Assembly (NCBI RefSeq): GCF_027595985.1
Contig: NC_073304.1
Location: forward strand, 44,451,637-44,515,636
Direction of reading: 5' to 3'
Length of the DNA: 64,000 nt
Origin: Sorex araneus
Taxonomy: Eukaryota > Chordata > Mammalia > Eulipotyphla > Soricidae
Both the position numbers and the translations under genes were made by a program. The notes below the pieces were generated by a model. The model made no database searches and had not been told where the DNA came from. It worked only from the letters and a program-made list of their open reading frames with translations. How positions within the stretch are numbered: position 1 is the stretch's first letter; every line of letters begins with the position of its first letter. This document shows positions 1-9,202 of this stretch, in pieces.

Positions 1-170
1 TAATAAATAACCTCAATAAAATTTTTATTTCTTACTTATAAAAGCATGCTTCATACAGAAAACATATTAGGACTCACTTTTTATTCAGATGTATTTGTAT
101 GCATCTCTATATTTTATGGAGGAACTATATTTTATGAAGACCACACCAAAATATGTTTCCAGATGTTACT

Positions 171-185
171 TATTTGTTTGTTTGT

Positions 186-220
<35 letters not shown>

Positions 221-222
221 TT
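171..222. repeat. (TTTG)n/(TTTA)n microsatellite
   Basis: Uninterrupted TTTG then TTTA units of about 52 bp. It is directly followed by a SINE-R tail fragment and an antisense SINE-A, so it may be the expanded A-tail (antisense) of a repeat. Confidence 0.9.
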
Positions 223-375
223 CCCCTTGACCCTGAAAAGAGACCCCAATCATTGGGAAAAATGAGTAGAGAGAGGCTGCTAAAATCTCAGGGCTGGGAT
301 GAATCGAGACGTTACTGGCACCGCTTGAGTAAATCGATAAACAATGGGATGATACAGTGATACAGTGATACAGTG
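223..375 (+). mobile_element. SINE-R, long form, 5'-truncated (RTE-type tail)
   Basis: The segment ends with the RTE-like tail signature (GAGACGTTACTGG, then a CGCTTGAGTAAATCGAT-like stretch) followed by three ATACAGTG-type tandem units. Its 5' part (GACCCTGAAAAGAG...) matches the extra block of the long copy at 28.9 kb rather than the usual SINE-R body. The tRNA-like head is absent. Confidence 0.7.
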
Positions 376-532
376 ATTTATTTATTGTGGTTTTTGGACG
401 ACCTGGAATGATGCTCGGGGACCTACTCCTGACTTGCTGCTGAGGGATCATTCCTGATGGTGCTCGGGAAAACATGTGGTGCCTCTTGTATGTAAAGCAT
501 GTGCTCAGCCCATTGAGTTATCTTTCTGACCC
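376..532 (-). mobile_element. SINE-A, old copy
   Basis: Antisense SINE-A order: a GGTGCTCGGG-type body, then the degenerate B-box/A-box end TTGAGTTATCTTTCTGACCC. It is strongly diverged. Confidence 0.65.
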
Positions 533-699
533 AAGACACAGCTATCAAATTTGGCCTCATATTTGTTTTTTTTCTTTTACTGAATAGTATGATCTATCAC
601 CCCTTCTTTAGGTGATTGTTCTGATCAACAGAGGATGGCAGAAGTGACACTGAAGTGCCTTTGGAAGCTAAGTTATAAAAGTCATGGGACTTCTCTCAA

Positions 700-1366
700 A
701 GGAAATAAAAAAGAAGAGCAGGAGAACTGAGCTTTAGTGGAAAGCTTGCCACTTTTCGGGAGGTGAAAGTGGGTGGAGGAGGGGTGGAATCGGTCAGGAA
801 AGGGACCACTATATGATAAAAAGAAGCGGTCACTCTGGGCCAGGACCAGGTGCTGAAAGGAGGAAAAGTGGCATGCATGATACTGTATCAGTAACAGTAT
901 TGTAAACCACAGTGCCTAAAAGGTGGCAGGGGGAAGGGATAGAAAAAAGTGCTTGCCATAAAGGCAAGCCAGGGGGCAAAGGGAAACTGGAGATATTGGT
1001 AAAGGGAAGTGAACACTGGTGAAGGGATTGGTATTAGGAGATTGTATACCTGAAGGACTGGAGCGATAGCACAGCAGGTAGGGCGTTTGCCTTGCATGTC
1101 GCTGACCTGGGTTCGATTCCTCCATTCCTCTCAGAAATCCCGGCAAGCTACCAAGAGTATCCTGCCTGCACGGCAGAGCCTGGCAAGCTACAATGGTGTA
1201 TTCTATATGATATGCCAAACACAGTAACAAGTCTCACAATGGAGATGTTACTGGTGCCTGCTCGAGCAAATCGATGAACAATGGGACAATAGTGCTACAG
1301 TGCTACAGTGCACACCTGAAACTGAATCATGAGTAACTCTGTGATTCAGTTAAAAAAATTTATAGG
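700..1366 (+). mobile_element. L1 3' UTR fragment, interrupted by a SINE-R
   Basis: A G-rich run (GGCAGGGGGAAGGG) followed by ACACTGGTGAAGGGATTGGT, a TGTATACCTGAA block and a GTAACTCTGTGATTCAGTTAAA end. The same order is seen in the L1 3' ends near 10.5 and 43.2 kb. No coding part is present. The insertion at 1055-1313 splits it. The left boundary is uncertain: 600-700 looks like another decayed old repeat. Confidence 0.6.
1055..1313 (+). mobile_element. SINE-R, full length
   Basis: A complete example. The tRNA-like head has an A box (TAGCACAGCAGGTAGGGCG) and a B box (GGGTTCGATTCC). The body contains GGCAAGCTACC twice (one copy diverged) and a GATATGCCAAA-type block. The RTE-like tail starts at GAGATGTTACTGGTGCC, followed by GTGCTACAGTGCTACAGTG. 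The copy is flanked by ACCTGAA at 1048-1054 and 1314-1320, a 7-bp target-site duplication. Confidence 0.88.
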
Positions 1367-1500
1367 GCTAGAGCGATAGTACAGTGGATAGGGTGTTTGC
1401 CTTGCCCTTGGCTGACACAGGTTTGATTCCTGACACCCCCATATGCCCTGAGTTTGGGATGAAGTGTCAAGCAGCAATCCCTTATGATAGAACAAACAAC
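1364..1500 (+). mobile_element. SINE-A, damaged
   Basis: The head GGGCTAGAGCGATAGTACAG and a B-box-like GGTTTGATTCC are clear; the body is shortened. A further 3' scrap of the same family (GAGCACAGAGCCAG) lies at about 1590-1636. Confidence 0.65.
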
Positions 1501-1636
1501 TAAACAAGACAATTAAATACTAAGGTAGAAATAACAGAATTTTGTTTTAATTTTCATTTACAGTGCCCAATAGAGAGTACCATGGTTAAGTCTTGTCTTG
1601 TGCAAGGCCTGAGCACAGAGCCAGAAATTAAACCCT

Positions 1637-1778
1637 GAGCACTGTATCACTGTCATCCCGTCTCCATTGTGAGACTTGTGGTTACTGTGTTTGGCATATC
1701 AAATATGCCACGGGTAGCTGGCCAGGCTCTGCTGTGCAGGCGGGATACTCTCGGTACCTTGCCGGGCTCTCCACAAAT
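1637..1778 (-). mobile_element. SINE-R, truncated with internal deletion
   Basis: Antisense SINE-R. After ACTGTCATCCCGT it jumps straight to TCTCCATTGTGAG, so about 34 bp of the RTE-like tail is missing. It stops in the body and has no tRNA head. Confidence 0.75.
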
Positions 1779-2025
1779 AAAGGAAAAAAGAGGAACCTTA
1801 CATTTGCAATTCCTCTGCAGTTAAGACCTATTAATTGACAAAAACTAAACACTATTTGACAAAGAATCTCACAAGTAATTACAGAAACACACTTAGGCCA
1901 ACTCCCTTCAAGACTGGGTACCTGGACATTATTTATCCAAGTGCTATGAGCAAGTATTGAAACTCCAAGAATGAAAATAAAGCTAAGTTCAGTCTATGGG
2001 TTGCCTAGAGCATATTTTCTTTCTT

Positions 2026-2406
2026 TCTTTTATTATTTTTAATTGCATCACCGTGAGATACAGTTACAAGCTTTCATTTTTGAGTTCAATCATACAATGA
2101 TCAGACCCCCATCCCTCCACCGTGCACATTCTCCACCACCAATGTTCCCAATGTACCCCCCCTTTCCAGCCCTCTCCCTGCCTCCATGGCAGACAATTTC
2201 CCCCATACTCTCTCTCTGCTTTTGGCCATTATGGTTTGCAATACAGATACTGAGAGGGTTATCATGTTTGGTCCTTTGTCTACTTCAGCACACATCTCCC
2301 ATCCCAAACGATTCCTCCAACCATCATTGTCTTAGTGATCCCTTCTCTATTCCAGCTGCCTTCTCCCCAGCTCATGAGGCAGGCTTCCAACTATGGGGGA
2401 AATGAC
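2026..2406 (-). mobile_element. L1 3' end (3' UTR), 5'-truncated
   Basis: Antisense L1 tail. A T-rich run leads into GCATCACCGTGAGATACAG, then CCCATCCCTCCACCGTGCAC and a C-rich stretch (the complement of the G-rich 3' UTR tract), then the block seen in the L1 3' UTR at 9.2-9.5 kb. Confidence 0.75.
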
Positions 2407-2608
2407 TATGTTCATTCAAATTAAATTTAATTTATTTGAAGGATTAAAATGATAACACTCTCTCAATTTCTGAAAATTGTCCAAAAATTATTGAGTTGGG
2501 TGAGTCTTTCCAAAAGGAAAATTACAAAGGTACATTTGATATAGTAAATGTCACCAATTAATTATACAAAAAAGATGGAATGAGCTCAAATTATGTAAAG
2601 AATGGATC

Positions 2609-2853
2609 ACTGTACACCACTGTCATCCTGTTGTGCATCGATTTGCTCGAGTGGGCACTAGTAACGTCTTCATTATGAGATTTGTTACTGCTTTTGGTAT
2701 ATCAAATATGCTACGGGTAGCTTGCCAGGCTCTGCCGTGTGGGTGAGGCACTCTCCGTAGCTTGCTGGGTTCCCCGAGAGGGACGAAGGAATTGAACCTG
2801 GGTTGACTGTATGCAAGGCAAACACCCTACCTGCTATGCTATCGCTCCAGCCC
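2609..2853 (-). mobile_element. SINE-R, near full length
   Basis: Reads from the tandem-repeat tail (CACTGTACACCACTGTCATCC) through CATCGATTTGCTCGAG, the body with two GTAGCTTGC-type blocks, and the tRNA-like head ending CTATCGCTCCAGCCC. Confidence 0.85.
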
Positions 2854-2934
2854 AGGAAAACTGACTTTACTATCTAAACCATCCAAAAGGGGTAAAGTGT
2901 ATGAGATTTGGAGCAAAAGCTTGGTAGAGTTTTT

Positions 2935-3118
2935 GTTTTTTTTTTTTGTTTTTTTCTTTTTGGGTCACACCTGGCGATGCACAGGGGTTACTCCTGGCTT
3001 TGTACTCAGGAATTACCCCTAGCTGTGCTCAGGGGACCATATGGGATGCTGGGATTTAAACCCGGGTAGGCCGCGTGCAAGGCAAACGCCCTACCCGCTG
3101 TGCTATCTCTCCAGCCCC
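2935..3118 (-). mobile_element. SINE-A, full length with TSD
   Basis: T-rich tail, TTTTTGGGTCACACC, body, and head complement CTATCTCTCCAGCCCC. The duplication AAGCTTGGTAGAGTTTTT at 2917-2934 and 3119-3136 frames it exactly. This is long-TSD, poly-A retroposition of the L1 kind. Confidence 0.9.
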
Positions 3119-3157
3119 AAGCTTGGTAGAGTTTTTATATTTAAAAATAACCCCTGG

Positions 3158-3332
3158 TGGGGCTGGATAGCACAGTGGGTAGGGCGTTTGCCTTGCAGGC
3201 GGCTGACCCAGGTTCGATTCCCAGCATCCCATACGGTTCCCTGAGCACCGCCAGGATTGATCCCTAAGTGCAAAGCCAGGAGAAATCCATGATCATTGCT
3301 GGGTATGACCCCCCCAAAAAAAATCCCACAAT
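3158..3332 (+). mobile_element. SINE-A, full length with TSD
   Basis: GGGGCTGGATAGCACAG head through a CCCCCCAAAAAAAATCC tail. The duplication AATAACCCCTGG lies at 3146-3157 and 3333-3344. Confidence 0.88.
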
Positions 3333-3344
3333 AATAACCCCTGG

Positions 3345-3530
3345 AGTAGGAGCAATAGTACAATGGGTAGGGCATTTGCCTTGCACATGGCAGTTGAACA
3401 AGGTTCAATCCCTGGCATCCCATATGATCCCCAAAGCACTGCAAGGACTCATTCCAGAATGCAGAACCAGAAGTGACTCCCAAGCATCATTGGGTATGAC
3501 TTAAAAATTCACAAATAAATAAAAATAAAT
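3345..3530 (+). mobile_element. SINE-A, adjacent copy
   Basis: Head (GTAGGAGCAATAGTACAATGGG) to an A-rich tail with AAATAAA repeats. AATAACCC recurs on its right, so it entered next to the target site already used by the copy at 3158. Confidence 0.8.
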
Positions 3531-3551
3531 TTAAAAATAACCCATATGGGA

Positions 3552-3920
3552 AGGAGTGATAGTACAGTGTATAGGGCATTGCCTTATACACAACTGACCC
3601 AAGTTCGATCCCTGGCATTCCATATGGTCCCCTGAGCACTTTCAGGAGTAATTTCTTTTTTTTTCTTTTTGGATAACATCTGGCAATGCACAGGGGTCAC
3701 TCCTGGCTCTGCACTCAAGAATTACCCCTGGCAGTGCTCAGGGGACCATATGGGATGCTGGGAATCGAACCCGGGTTGGCCATGTGCAAGGCAAATGCCC
3801 TACCTACTGTGCTATCTCTCCAGCCCCAGGGGTAATTTCTAAGTGCAAAAGTTCAAAGCCAGGAGTAAGCCCTGAGCATCACTGGGTATGATCTAAAAAA
3901 TCCAATAAATAAATAAATAA
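3552..3920 (+). mobile_element. SINE-A, split by another SINE-A
   Basis: The head and first half run to TTCAGGAGTAATTTC; the second half resumes with GGGGTAATTTCTAAGTGC and ends in an (AATA)n tail at about 3903-3925. It is interrupted by an antisense copy. Confidence 0.85.
3656..3827 (-). mobile_element. SINE-A inserted in a SINE-A
   Basis: Complete antisense copy flanked by AGGAGTAATTTC (3644-3655) and AGGGGTAATTTC (3828-3839), a 12-bp duplication with one change. Confidence 0.88.
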
Positions 3921-4048
3921 AATAAAGATAACCGATACTTACAGAGTACTTAACAATTTAGTGATCACTTTCACATAGAGGTCACATTGAAGCTTCTCAC
4001 CAACCACAGGTGCATGTATTATAAGCAGCATTTTAGAGTCTTCAAAAT

Positions 4049-4157
4049 CATGAGTGCCCAAGTTTGGGGTGTGAGGACCTTATGTGGTGCTGGGGATAGA
4101 ACCCTGTCAGTCACTTGCAAGGCAGGCACCTTACCTGCTATACTATCTCTAGCCCCT
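4049..4157 (-). mobile_element. SINE-A, partial
   Basis: Only the 5' half of the element (antisense) remains: GTGGTGCTGGGGATAGAACCC to CTATCTCTAGCCCC. Confidence 0.7.
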
Positions 4158-4740
4158 AAATTTTTTTTCCTATAACATCTCCAGCTGGAAAAAAATCACC
4201 CAAACTAGAGGGAAACATTCCCTGCTCCTTAGTTGTGGACTGTAATTAAAGACCTCTCTGTGGTATGCCCATTCAGAGGTCTCAGTCTTAGCAGAAGAAA
4301 TCTACTCTGGCTGATTTGAACAGAAAAGGAAATATTCTGAAAAGACTTGAGGTGTCTCTTGGTTGATTGGGAGCCAGGCCGGGATCTATCCTCAGGTTGG
4401 CGCAGGGATAATAGTTCTAGACTCAGCTGTTGTCGCTGCCACTGGGCACTATTACAGAGACACTGCCCATAGACCTCCACATGTTATCAGATGAATTTCC
4501 ATGGACTCCTTGGCACTATTTTCATTTTAAAGTCTGGGTTGTGTCCCCAGATTGTTGCGTCTCTGCCTCCTCCCTGCTACCAGGGAGGCTGGGAAGTGCA
4601 TTTCTGATATCTTTTTGCTTCTAGCATGAAGCTTGATTGTGTCTCACAAGGCTGCAGATTTCCATGTCAGGAATGTCAGAAAGAAGCAATGGTCTCTACC
4701 TACGATCCTGAATGCCCACTGCCCTCGGAGGGAAATTGAG
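4158..4740. other. No gene seen; probably an old decayed repeat plus unique DNA
   Basis: No splice-framed reading frame stands out. Around 4300-4450 the sequence (GCTGATTTGAACAGAAAAGG...) has the feel of an old interspersed repeat, but I cannot name it. Confidence 0.35.
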
Positions 4741-4895
4741 GTGTCTCGAGCAGGTACAGCAGATAGGGCATTTATTTGCTTTGTATGGGTTCAATTCCTG
4801 GCATCACATATGGTCCCTAGAGAACTATCAGGAGTAATTCATGAGTGCAGAACAAGAAGTAAGCCATGAGCATCACCAACTATGCCCCCAAAACC
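4741..4895 (+). mobile_element. SINE-A, diverged
   Basis: CGAGCAGGTACAGCAGATAGGGC head, GGTTCAATTCC B box, and ATATGGTCCCTAGAG, ending at a CCCCCAAAACC tail. The first bases of the head are lost. Confidence 0.7.
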
Positions 4896-6576
4896 AAAAA
4901 TTAGAAGTAGAAAGAAACTGAAATTGGTGTGAATTTTGCATCTACATAAATCTGCTGACAGATTATTTGTGCGAATGGTGACTAATAATACATGACTGGC
5001 TGTATGATTTTCATTTCACTGGACTAATAATATGATACAATTTGTTAAGCAATTACCATCTGTCATCCATCAACAGAGGCAAGTTTACTATAGTGCTAAC
5101 AGGCTTTAGGGGCTCAAGGGATTGTAAAAAGTACATGCCTTGCCAGAGTGAGGCTCTCATCAAACAATGCCACCTGCATACTCTGAGATTGGTCCTTGCA
5201 ATCTCTGCCTGCTGGCTGAGACTACAGCACCGCCATGGAATGTAGGATCTCCAGAACATGCTGGCTCTGAAGATGTTAGAGAACCACAAGAATGAGACCC
5301 CAGGCAGCACATCGGTGAGAACTACATTGATTCCCAGCAGTCACTGCGAACATTATGTGCTTGAGCACCGCTACTAAAAGAGTGTGACCTCTGGTGAGCA
5401 TCTGTGCAAGTACTGCCCCTGAAGAAAGTGAATCCTGTTGAACACTGGCAGAGTAAAGCTCCCTGAGGACCACAACCAAGCATTGGTCTGGCACCTCAGC
5501 CCTGAGCTAGAAGCTAGGAGGTCATGGGGCAACACAGGAGGAGATTTGCATATGAATTACAGAATTATTATCCCATTTTTCACATGGGAGACTGAAGTTA
5601 AAGGCTGAAGAGTAAAGAAATTATAAAAACAGTATTCTAATTTTTTACTTTTGGGATCCCAAGTTCATTTCCTAACTGAATACTTATTAGGCTTATTCCC
5701 ATCCTGCCCCATGAATATGGTAGGGGCTTTCTTCTCTCCATTTCTATTGGTAGAGCCAGCAGAGAAACCTCCCATTCTACCCAGTGGTGGGTAGTATTCT
5801 GTAAGGATGCATTACAGAGGTGTAGCCAAGATTCCAAGACTAATGTTCTCTTTGGAGAAAGAGAAACAAGAGAAATCGGCCAAATCATGCTTTTGCCAAA
5901 ATTACTCCTTACATGAAATTATGACTCATTTAGAATCCTTAGTAATTAATTTGGTGAGATAACAGCCAGGCAAATATTAGTTATGCAGAATTATAAAGGT
6001 GACTTCTTTGGCCATAAACCAGAGGAGAACCAGAAGCAGGTTTAAAATTGGCAAAATGCTACCGCACTCTCTAGTCATTTGCCAGTGGCTTTATTTCTGG
6101 CCAAAATTATAATACAGCATTTGTACAGTACTTTAAGAAATATATGTGCATATACGTGTGACACACATAGAGAAATATGTGGAAAATATAACATTTTATA
6201 ACTATACTACTAGGCCAAGATTTAGTATCTTATAATTTCCTGCAACTGAATGAGGTGCGGGATGGGGGTTGGTGAGAGGGAGGGGAAGTGAGGACAGGAG
6301 TTGAATTCTGGCACTATACTTGGTTTTCTAGTCCCAAATAACAGTTTCAAACCTCAAGGCTTCAAAAGCAGTAAATTTAAAAAGAAATTTATATACATAA
6401 TTAAATACATATCTGATTACATTTGCCTGAATATATGGTTGATTAGTTTAGTGTTCTTTGAGCATAAGTTTCCAAGCAAAAGTACATTTACTAAATTGAA
6501 ACAGGAATAAATACAGATAAGGAATTTGCCAACCGCAAAATCAAAATAAGTTTTACAAATATCTTCAAATAAATCA
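4896..6576. other. Mostly unique AT-rich DNA
   Basis: About 1.7 kb with little recognisable repeat. 5040-5520 holds short SINE-O-like phrases but no clear element. 5880-6240 is AT-rich, low-repeat DNA with one TGACTCA (AP-1-type) heptamer. No convincing exon was seen. Confidence 0.4.
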
Positions 6577-6591
6577 AAACTGTATCCATGG

Positions 6592-6759
6592 GGGCCGGAG
6601 CGATAGCACAGCAGGTAGGGCATTTGCCTTGCACGCTGCCGACCTGGGTTCGATCCCCTGCATCCCATATGGTCCCCCAAGCACTGCCAGGAGTAATTCC
6701 TGAGTGCAGAGCCAGGAGTAACCCCTGAGCATTGCTGGGTGTGACCCAAAAAGAAAAAA
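6592..6759 (+). mobile_element. SINE-A, full length with TSD
   Basis: GGGCCGGAGCGATAGCACAG head, GGGTTCGATCCC B box, GTGTGACCCAAAAAG tail. AAACTGTATCCATGG at 6577-6591 and 6760-6774 is a perfect 15-bp duplication, suggesting a recent insertion. Confidence 0.93.
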
Positions 6760-7150
6760 AAACTGTATCCATGGAGGTAGGGCATTTTTTAATATTTCAT
6801 TTAAAACATTCCAAGTAATAACATTGCCAGAATTACTTCTTAAACTGATACTGAAAGTTAGCACTTCTTTTTCTATTGAAGTAACATTCACTAGAACATT
6901 TTACAAGTTTCAGATGTTTATAACTACAAACAAACAAATGTTTATAACTACAAATCAGCATACGTATACCACATTAAAAGTCCAAGTCTACCCTGTATCA
7001 TAAGACTGACCCCTCTGACCCAATTTACCTATCCTTCTGCCCTCTCTCGCTCAGTAACTTGAAAGTTAGTGACCCAACCAAACTTGAAGCTGGGAGAAGC
7101 CTTTCACCCTGGCTAGTCCAACTCATAACATGAAGGCAAAACATCCTTAA

Positions 7151-7232
7151 GCAACCCCGGCAGTGATCCCTGAACATGGAGCCAGGAGTACGCCCTAAGC
7201 AGTATCAGAAGTGGCCCAAATACCTCTCCCCT
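7151..7232 (+). mobile_element. SINE-A, 3' fragment
   Basis: CGGCAGTGATCCCTGAACATGG to CAGAAGTGGCCCAAATACC matches the 3' half only. Confidence 0.6.
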
Positions 7233-7486
7233 CAAAAAGAAGAAGAAATTAAATCCCAGAGAAAACTAAATGATAGGTTCAGAGTTATTAGTAGTAGTAT
7301 TTATATAATATCTGTTAAATATCCACTAATTACCAGTATATTTTTTATTATTAATTGTTTAAGGAAATATTTATAACTCACTCCTCTATTCTTTCATTTT
7401 TTGTTAATAAATTACTGAAATAAAGAAGAGAAATGACCTCTAGAAGCAAAAATGATTTAAGAATGATAAAAATATTTCTCTTCCTT

Positions 7487-7675
7487 GGGGCTGGAGAGAT
7501 AGCACAGCAGGTAGGGCGTTTTGCCTTACATGCGGCCGACCCAGGTTCGGTTCCCAGTATCCCATATCGTCCCCTGAGCACCGCCAGGGGTAATTAATTC
7601 CTGAGTGCAGATCCAGGAGTAACCCCTGAGCATCACTGGGTGTGACCCAAAAAGCAAAATAAATAAATAAATAAA
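7487..7675 (+). mobile_element. SINE-A, full length
   Basis: GGGGCTGGAGAGATAGCACAG head to GTGTGACCCAAAAAGC, followed by an (AAAT)n tail. One extra T in the GGCGTTTTGCC block. Confidence 0.9.
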
Positions 7676-7839
7676 TACTCTTGCTCACTAAAGAGTATTT
7701 ATACAACATTCATTCCACATGTAGGTTTTTATCGCTGCCAGACACATAGTAGGTTCTCTATATTATCTGAATGGGTTCATTCTTCCAAACTAAAGAATGA
7801 AGCAAAGAGAACCCAACCTGCCTCACCACAGGAGTTCAT

Positions 7840-8058
7840 TGTACAAAACTTCCTTTGTGCTTCACCTCTTCAACTCCCTTGATTCTTCAAGTCTTAGCCT
7901 AAGTGCTATTTCCATAAACCTTTGCTTCTTCCAATCTCCAATTCCCAAACTAAGATCATTGCATTTATCCATCACAGCCTCAATCAGAATTTAATTTTAA
8001 ATTATGTGTGATTATGTGTACTTAGTGCATCTCTTTCTCACTAAATCAAAAGTTTCTT
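7840..8058 (+). mobile_element. L2 LINE 3' fragment, left part
   Basis: TTCAAGTCTTAGCCTAAGTGC and the following CTTCTTCCAATC-type run align by eye with the L2 3' region (GTCTCAGCTCAAATGTC... in the consensus I remember). It appears to continue beyond the nested insertions at 10630-10760. Confidence 0.5.
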
Positions 8059-8320
8059 GTGGGCCAGAGTGACAGAAAAGAGGGTAGGGCATTTGCCTTG
8101 CACCCAGGTTCGATCCCCAGCATCTTTTTTTTTCTTTATTTAAAAAATTTTTTATTAGAGAATCACTGTGATGTACAGTTACAAACTTATGAACTTTTGT
8201 GTTTGCATTTTACTCATACAGTGATTGTCTACTCATCCCTCCACCAGTGCCCATTCACCTCTGTAAGAAATTTTTTTTTTCTTCTGCACCAACACATTCG
8301 CATTTATTTTCTTTTTCAAG

Positions 8321-8649
8321 ATGTGCAAACTGGTGCTCCTGCTCAGCCTGGTTCCTGTGTCAGTACGAGCTGAAGAAGCAGCTTTCTGGGCCATTGCTAC
8401 AATATGGCCTGCTTTAATCTTGTCCTTACCCATCTTGATAAAACCAGAGTAGAAAGTCCCCTCCATTTTATCAAAGAGTGGGTAGGGGTGGGAGCAGTAC
8501 TATCCTTATTGCTTCTCGCTGCTTTGGTTTTTTGCCTGGTGTCTATACAAAATGCAGCAAGAACAACTATTTACAAAGGCGTGGTATTTACAGGCATTCG
8601 CGGCCTGGAAGCACAGCAATCCCCGGAGCTTTGGCTTGCAACACTGTAA
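8321..8649 (+). pseudogene. Retroviral env-like remnant, broken
   Basis: A short frame from the ATG at 8321 to the stop at 8450-8452 (43 codons) begins with a hydrophobic, signal-peptide-like leader. A different frame, open to the stop after 8646, carries a ~22-residue hydrophobic segment (rich in L, A, V) followed by a short tail, as at the C-terminus of a retroviral transmembrane subunit. The surface subunit and most of the transmembrane ectodomain are missing, and the two parts are out of frame. It cannot make a functional envelope. The family assignment is inferred from position next to the purine tract and LTR. Confidence 0.55.
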
Positions 8650-8894
8650 CAATAATCTCGCTTAGAACAATCAGGTCTAGCTGGATGTAGCAAAGGTATT
8701 ATGCAGCTGAGAGCCCTTAACTGCAGGAGACCTCCTGTAGTTGAGGAGTTTGAAAGGGTGCATTATATCCCACCTGACCCTTGGACCAACCTAAGACAGG
8801 GACCTACAAGCGAGAGGGCTCCCAATGACGGGTAAGGCCAAGAGGGCGGAGGTCGCTACGCAGACTTGCTGTTCTAAAACAAAAAAGGGGGAAC

Positions 8895-9202
8895 TGTGAA
8901 GAGCCGCCACGGGAAGTGCTTCGTGGACACCTGTTTCTTCTTGTTAATTACACCGTGCTTCGTAGATAACACCTGATAAGGAATCAGGATGTCTTGTCAC
9001 TCCACGAGCTGTAACTAGTCTATCAGCTGCAGACACTTGGGCGTAAGCAAGCATCGAGGGGTATATAAGGAGGGAAGCTGCCTAGCTAGGTATGTGGTTT
9101 TCTTCTCGTTCACCCCTCGTTCCTCTTCTTTCCCGTTTTGCATGAGAAGGTCTCTGAATAAATCGCTTCCAGAAGAATCTCCGGGTTGCGTGATTTCTTA
9201 CA
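8895..9202 (+). repeat. ERV 3' LTR (class II-like)
   Basis: About 308 bp, beginning TGTGAAGAGCC right after the purine tract and ending TTTCTTACA, so it has TG...CA termini. It contains a TATA box (TATATAA, 9062-9068) and a poly-A signal (AATAAA, 9157-9162) about 90 bp downstream, giving a short R region. No second LTR exists in the insertion to date it. Confidence 0.85.
9062..9068 (+). promoter_or_regulatory. LTR TATA box
   Basis: TATATAA in the LTR U3, preceded by GAGGGG and followed by AGGAGGG. It is placed correctly relative to the AATAAA at 9157. Transcription from this LTR would run rightwards, against the surrounding L1. Confidence 0.7.

Larger units (their letters stand above)
8262..9202 (+). 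mobile_element. Endogenous retrovirus fragment with a single (3') LTR
   Basis: A 941-bp insertion flanked by the 6-bp duplication CACCTC (8256-8261 and 9203-9208), the size expected for class II (betaretrovirus-like/IAP-like) integration. It contains an env-like 3' remnant, a purine tract (AAAAAAGGGGGAAC, 8881-8894) and one LTR, but no 5' LTR, gag, pro or pol. The left edge TGTAAGAAAT is the exact reverse complement of the right LTR edge, so both ends look like the same integrase substrate. Confidence is high for the LTR and duplication, lower for the class. Confidence 0.82.

Noticed and set aside
6592..6759. Functional tRNA genes at the many A-box/B-box pairs
   Set aside because: The pairs sit in SINE heads without cloverleaf-capable arms and are followed by SINE bodies and tails.
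8233..8466. Minus-strand 77-residue frame rich in Lys and Ala, at first sight like a small basic protein
   Set aside because: It is antisense to the ERV env-like remnant and its T-run; no matching family.
8262..9202. DNA transposon interpretation of the 10-bp terminal inverted repeats
   Set aside because: An internal purine tract, LTR with TATA and AATAAA, TG..CA ends and a 6-bp duplication fit a retroviral integrant much better; no transposase remnant.
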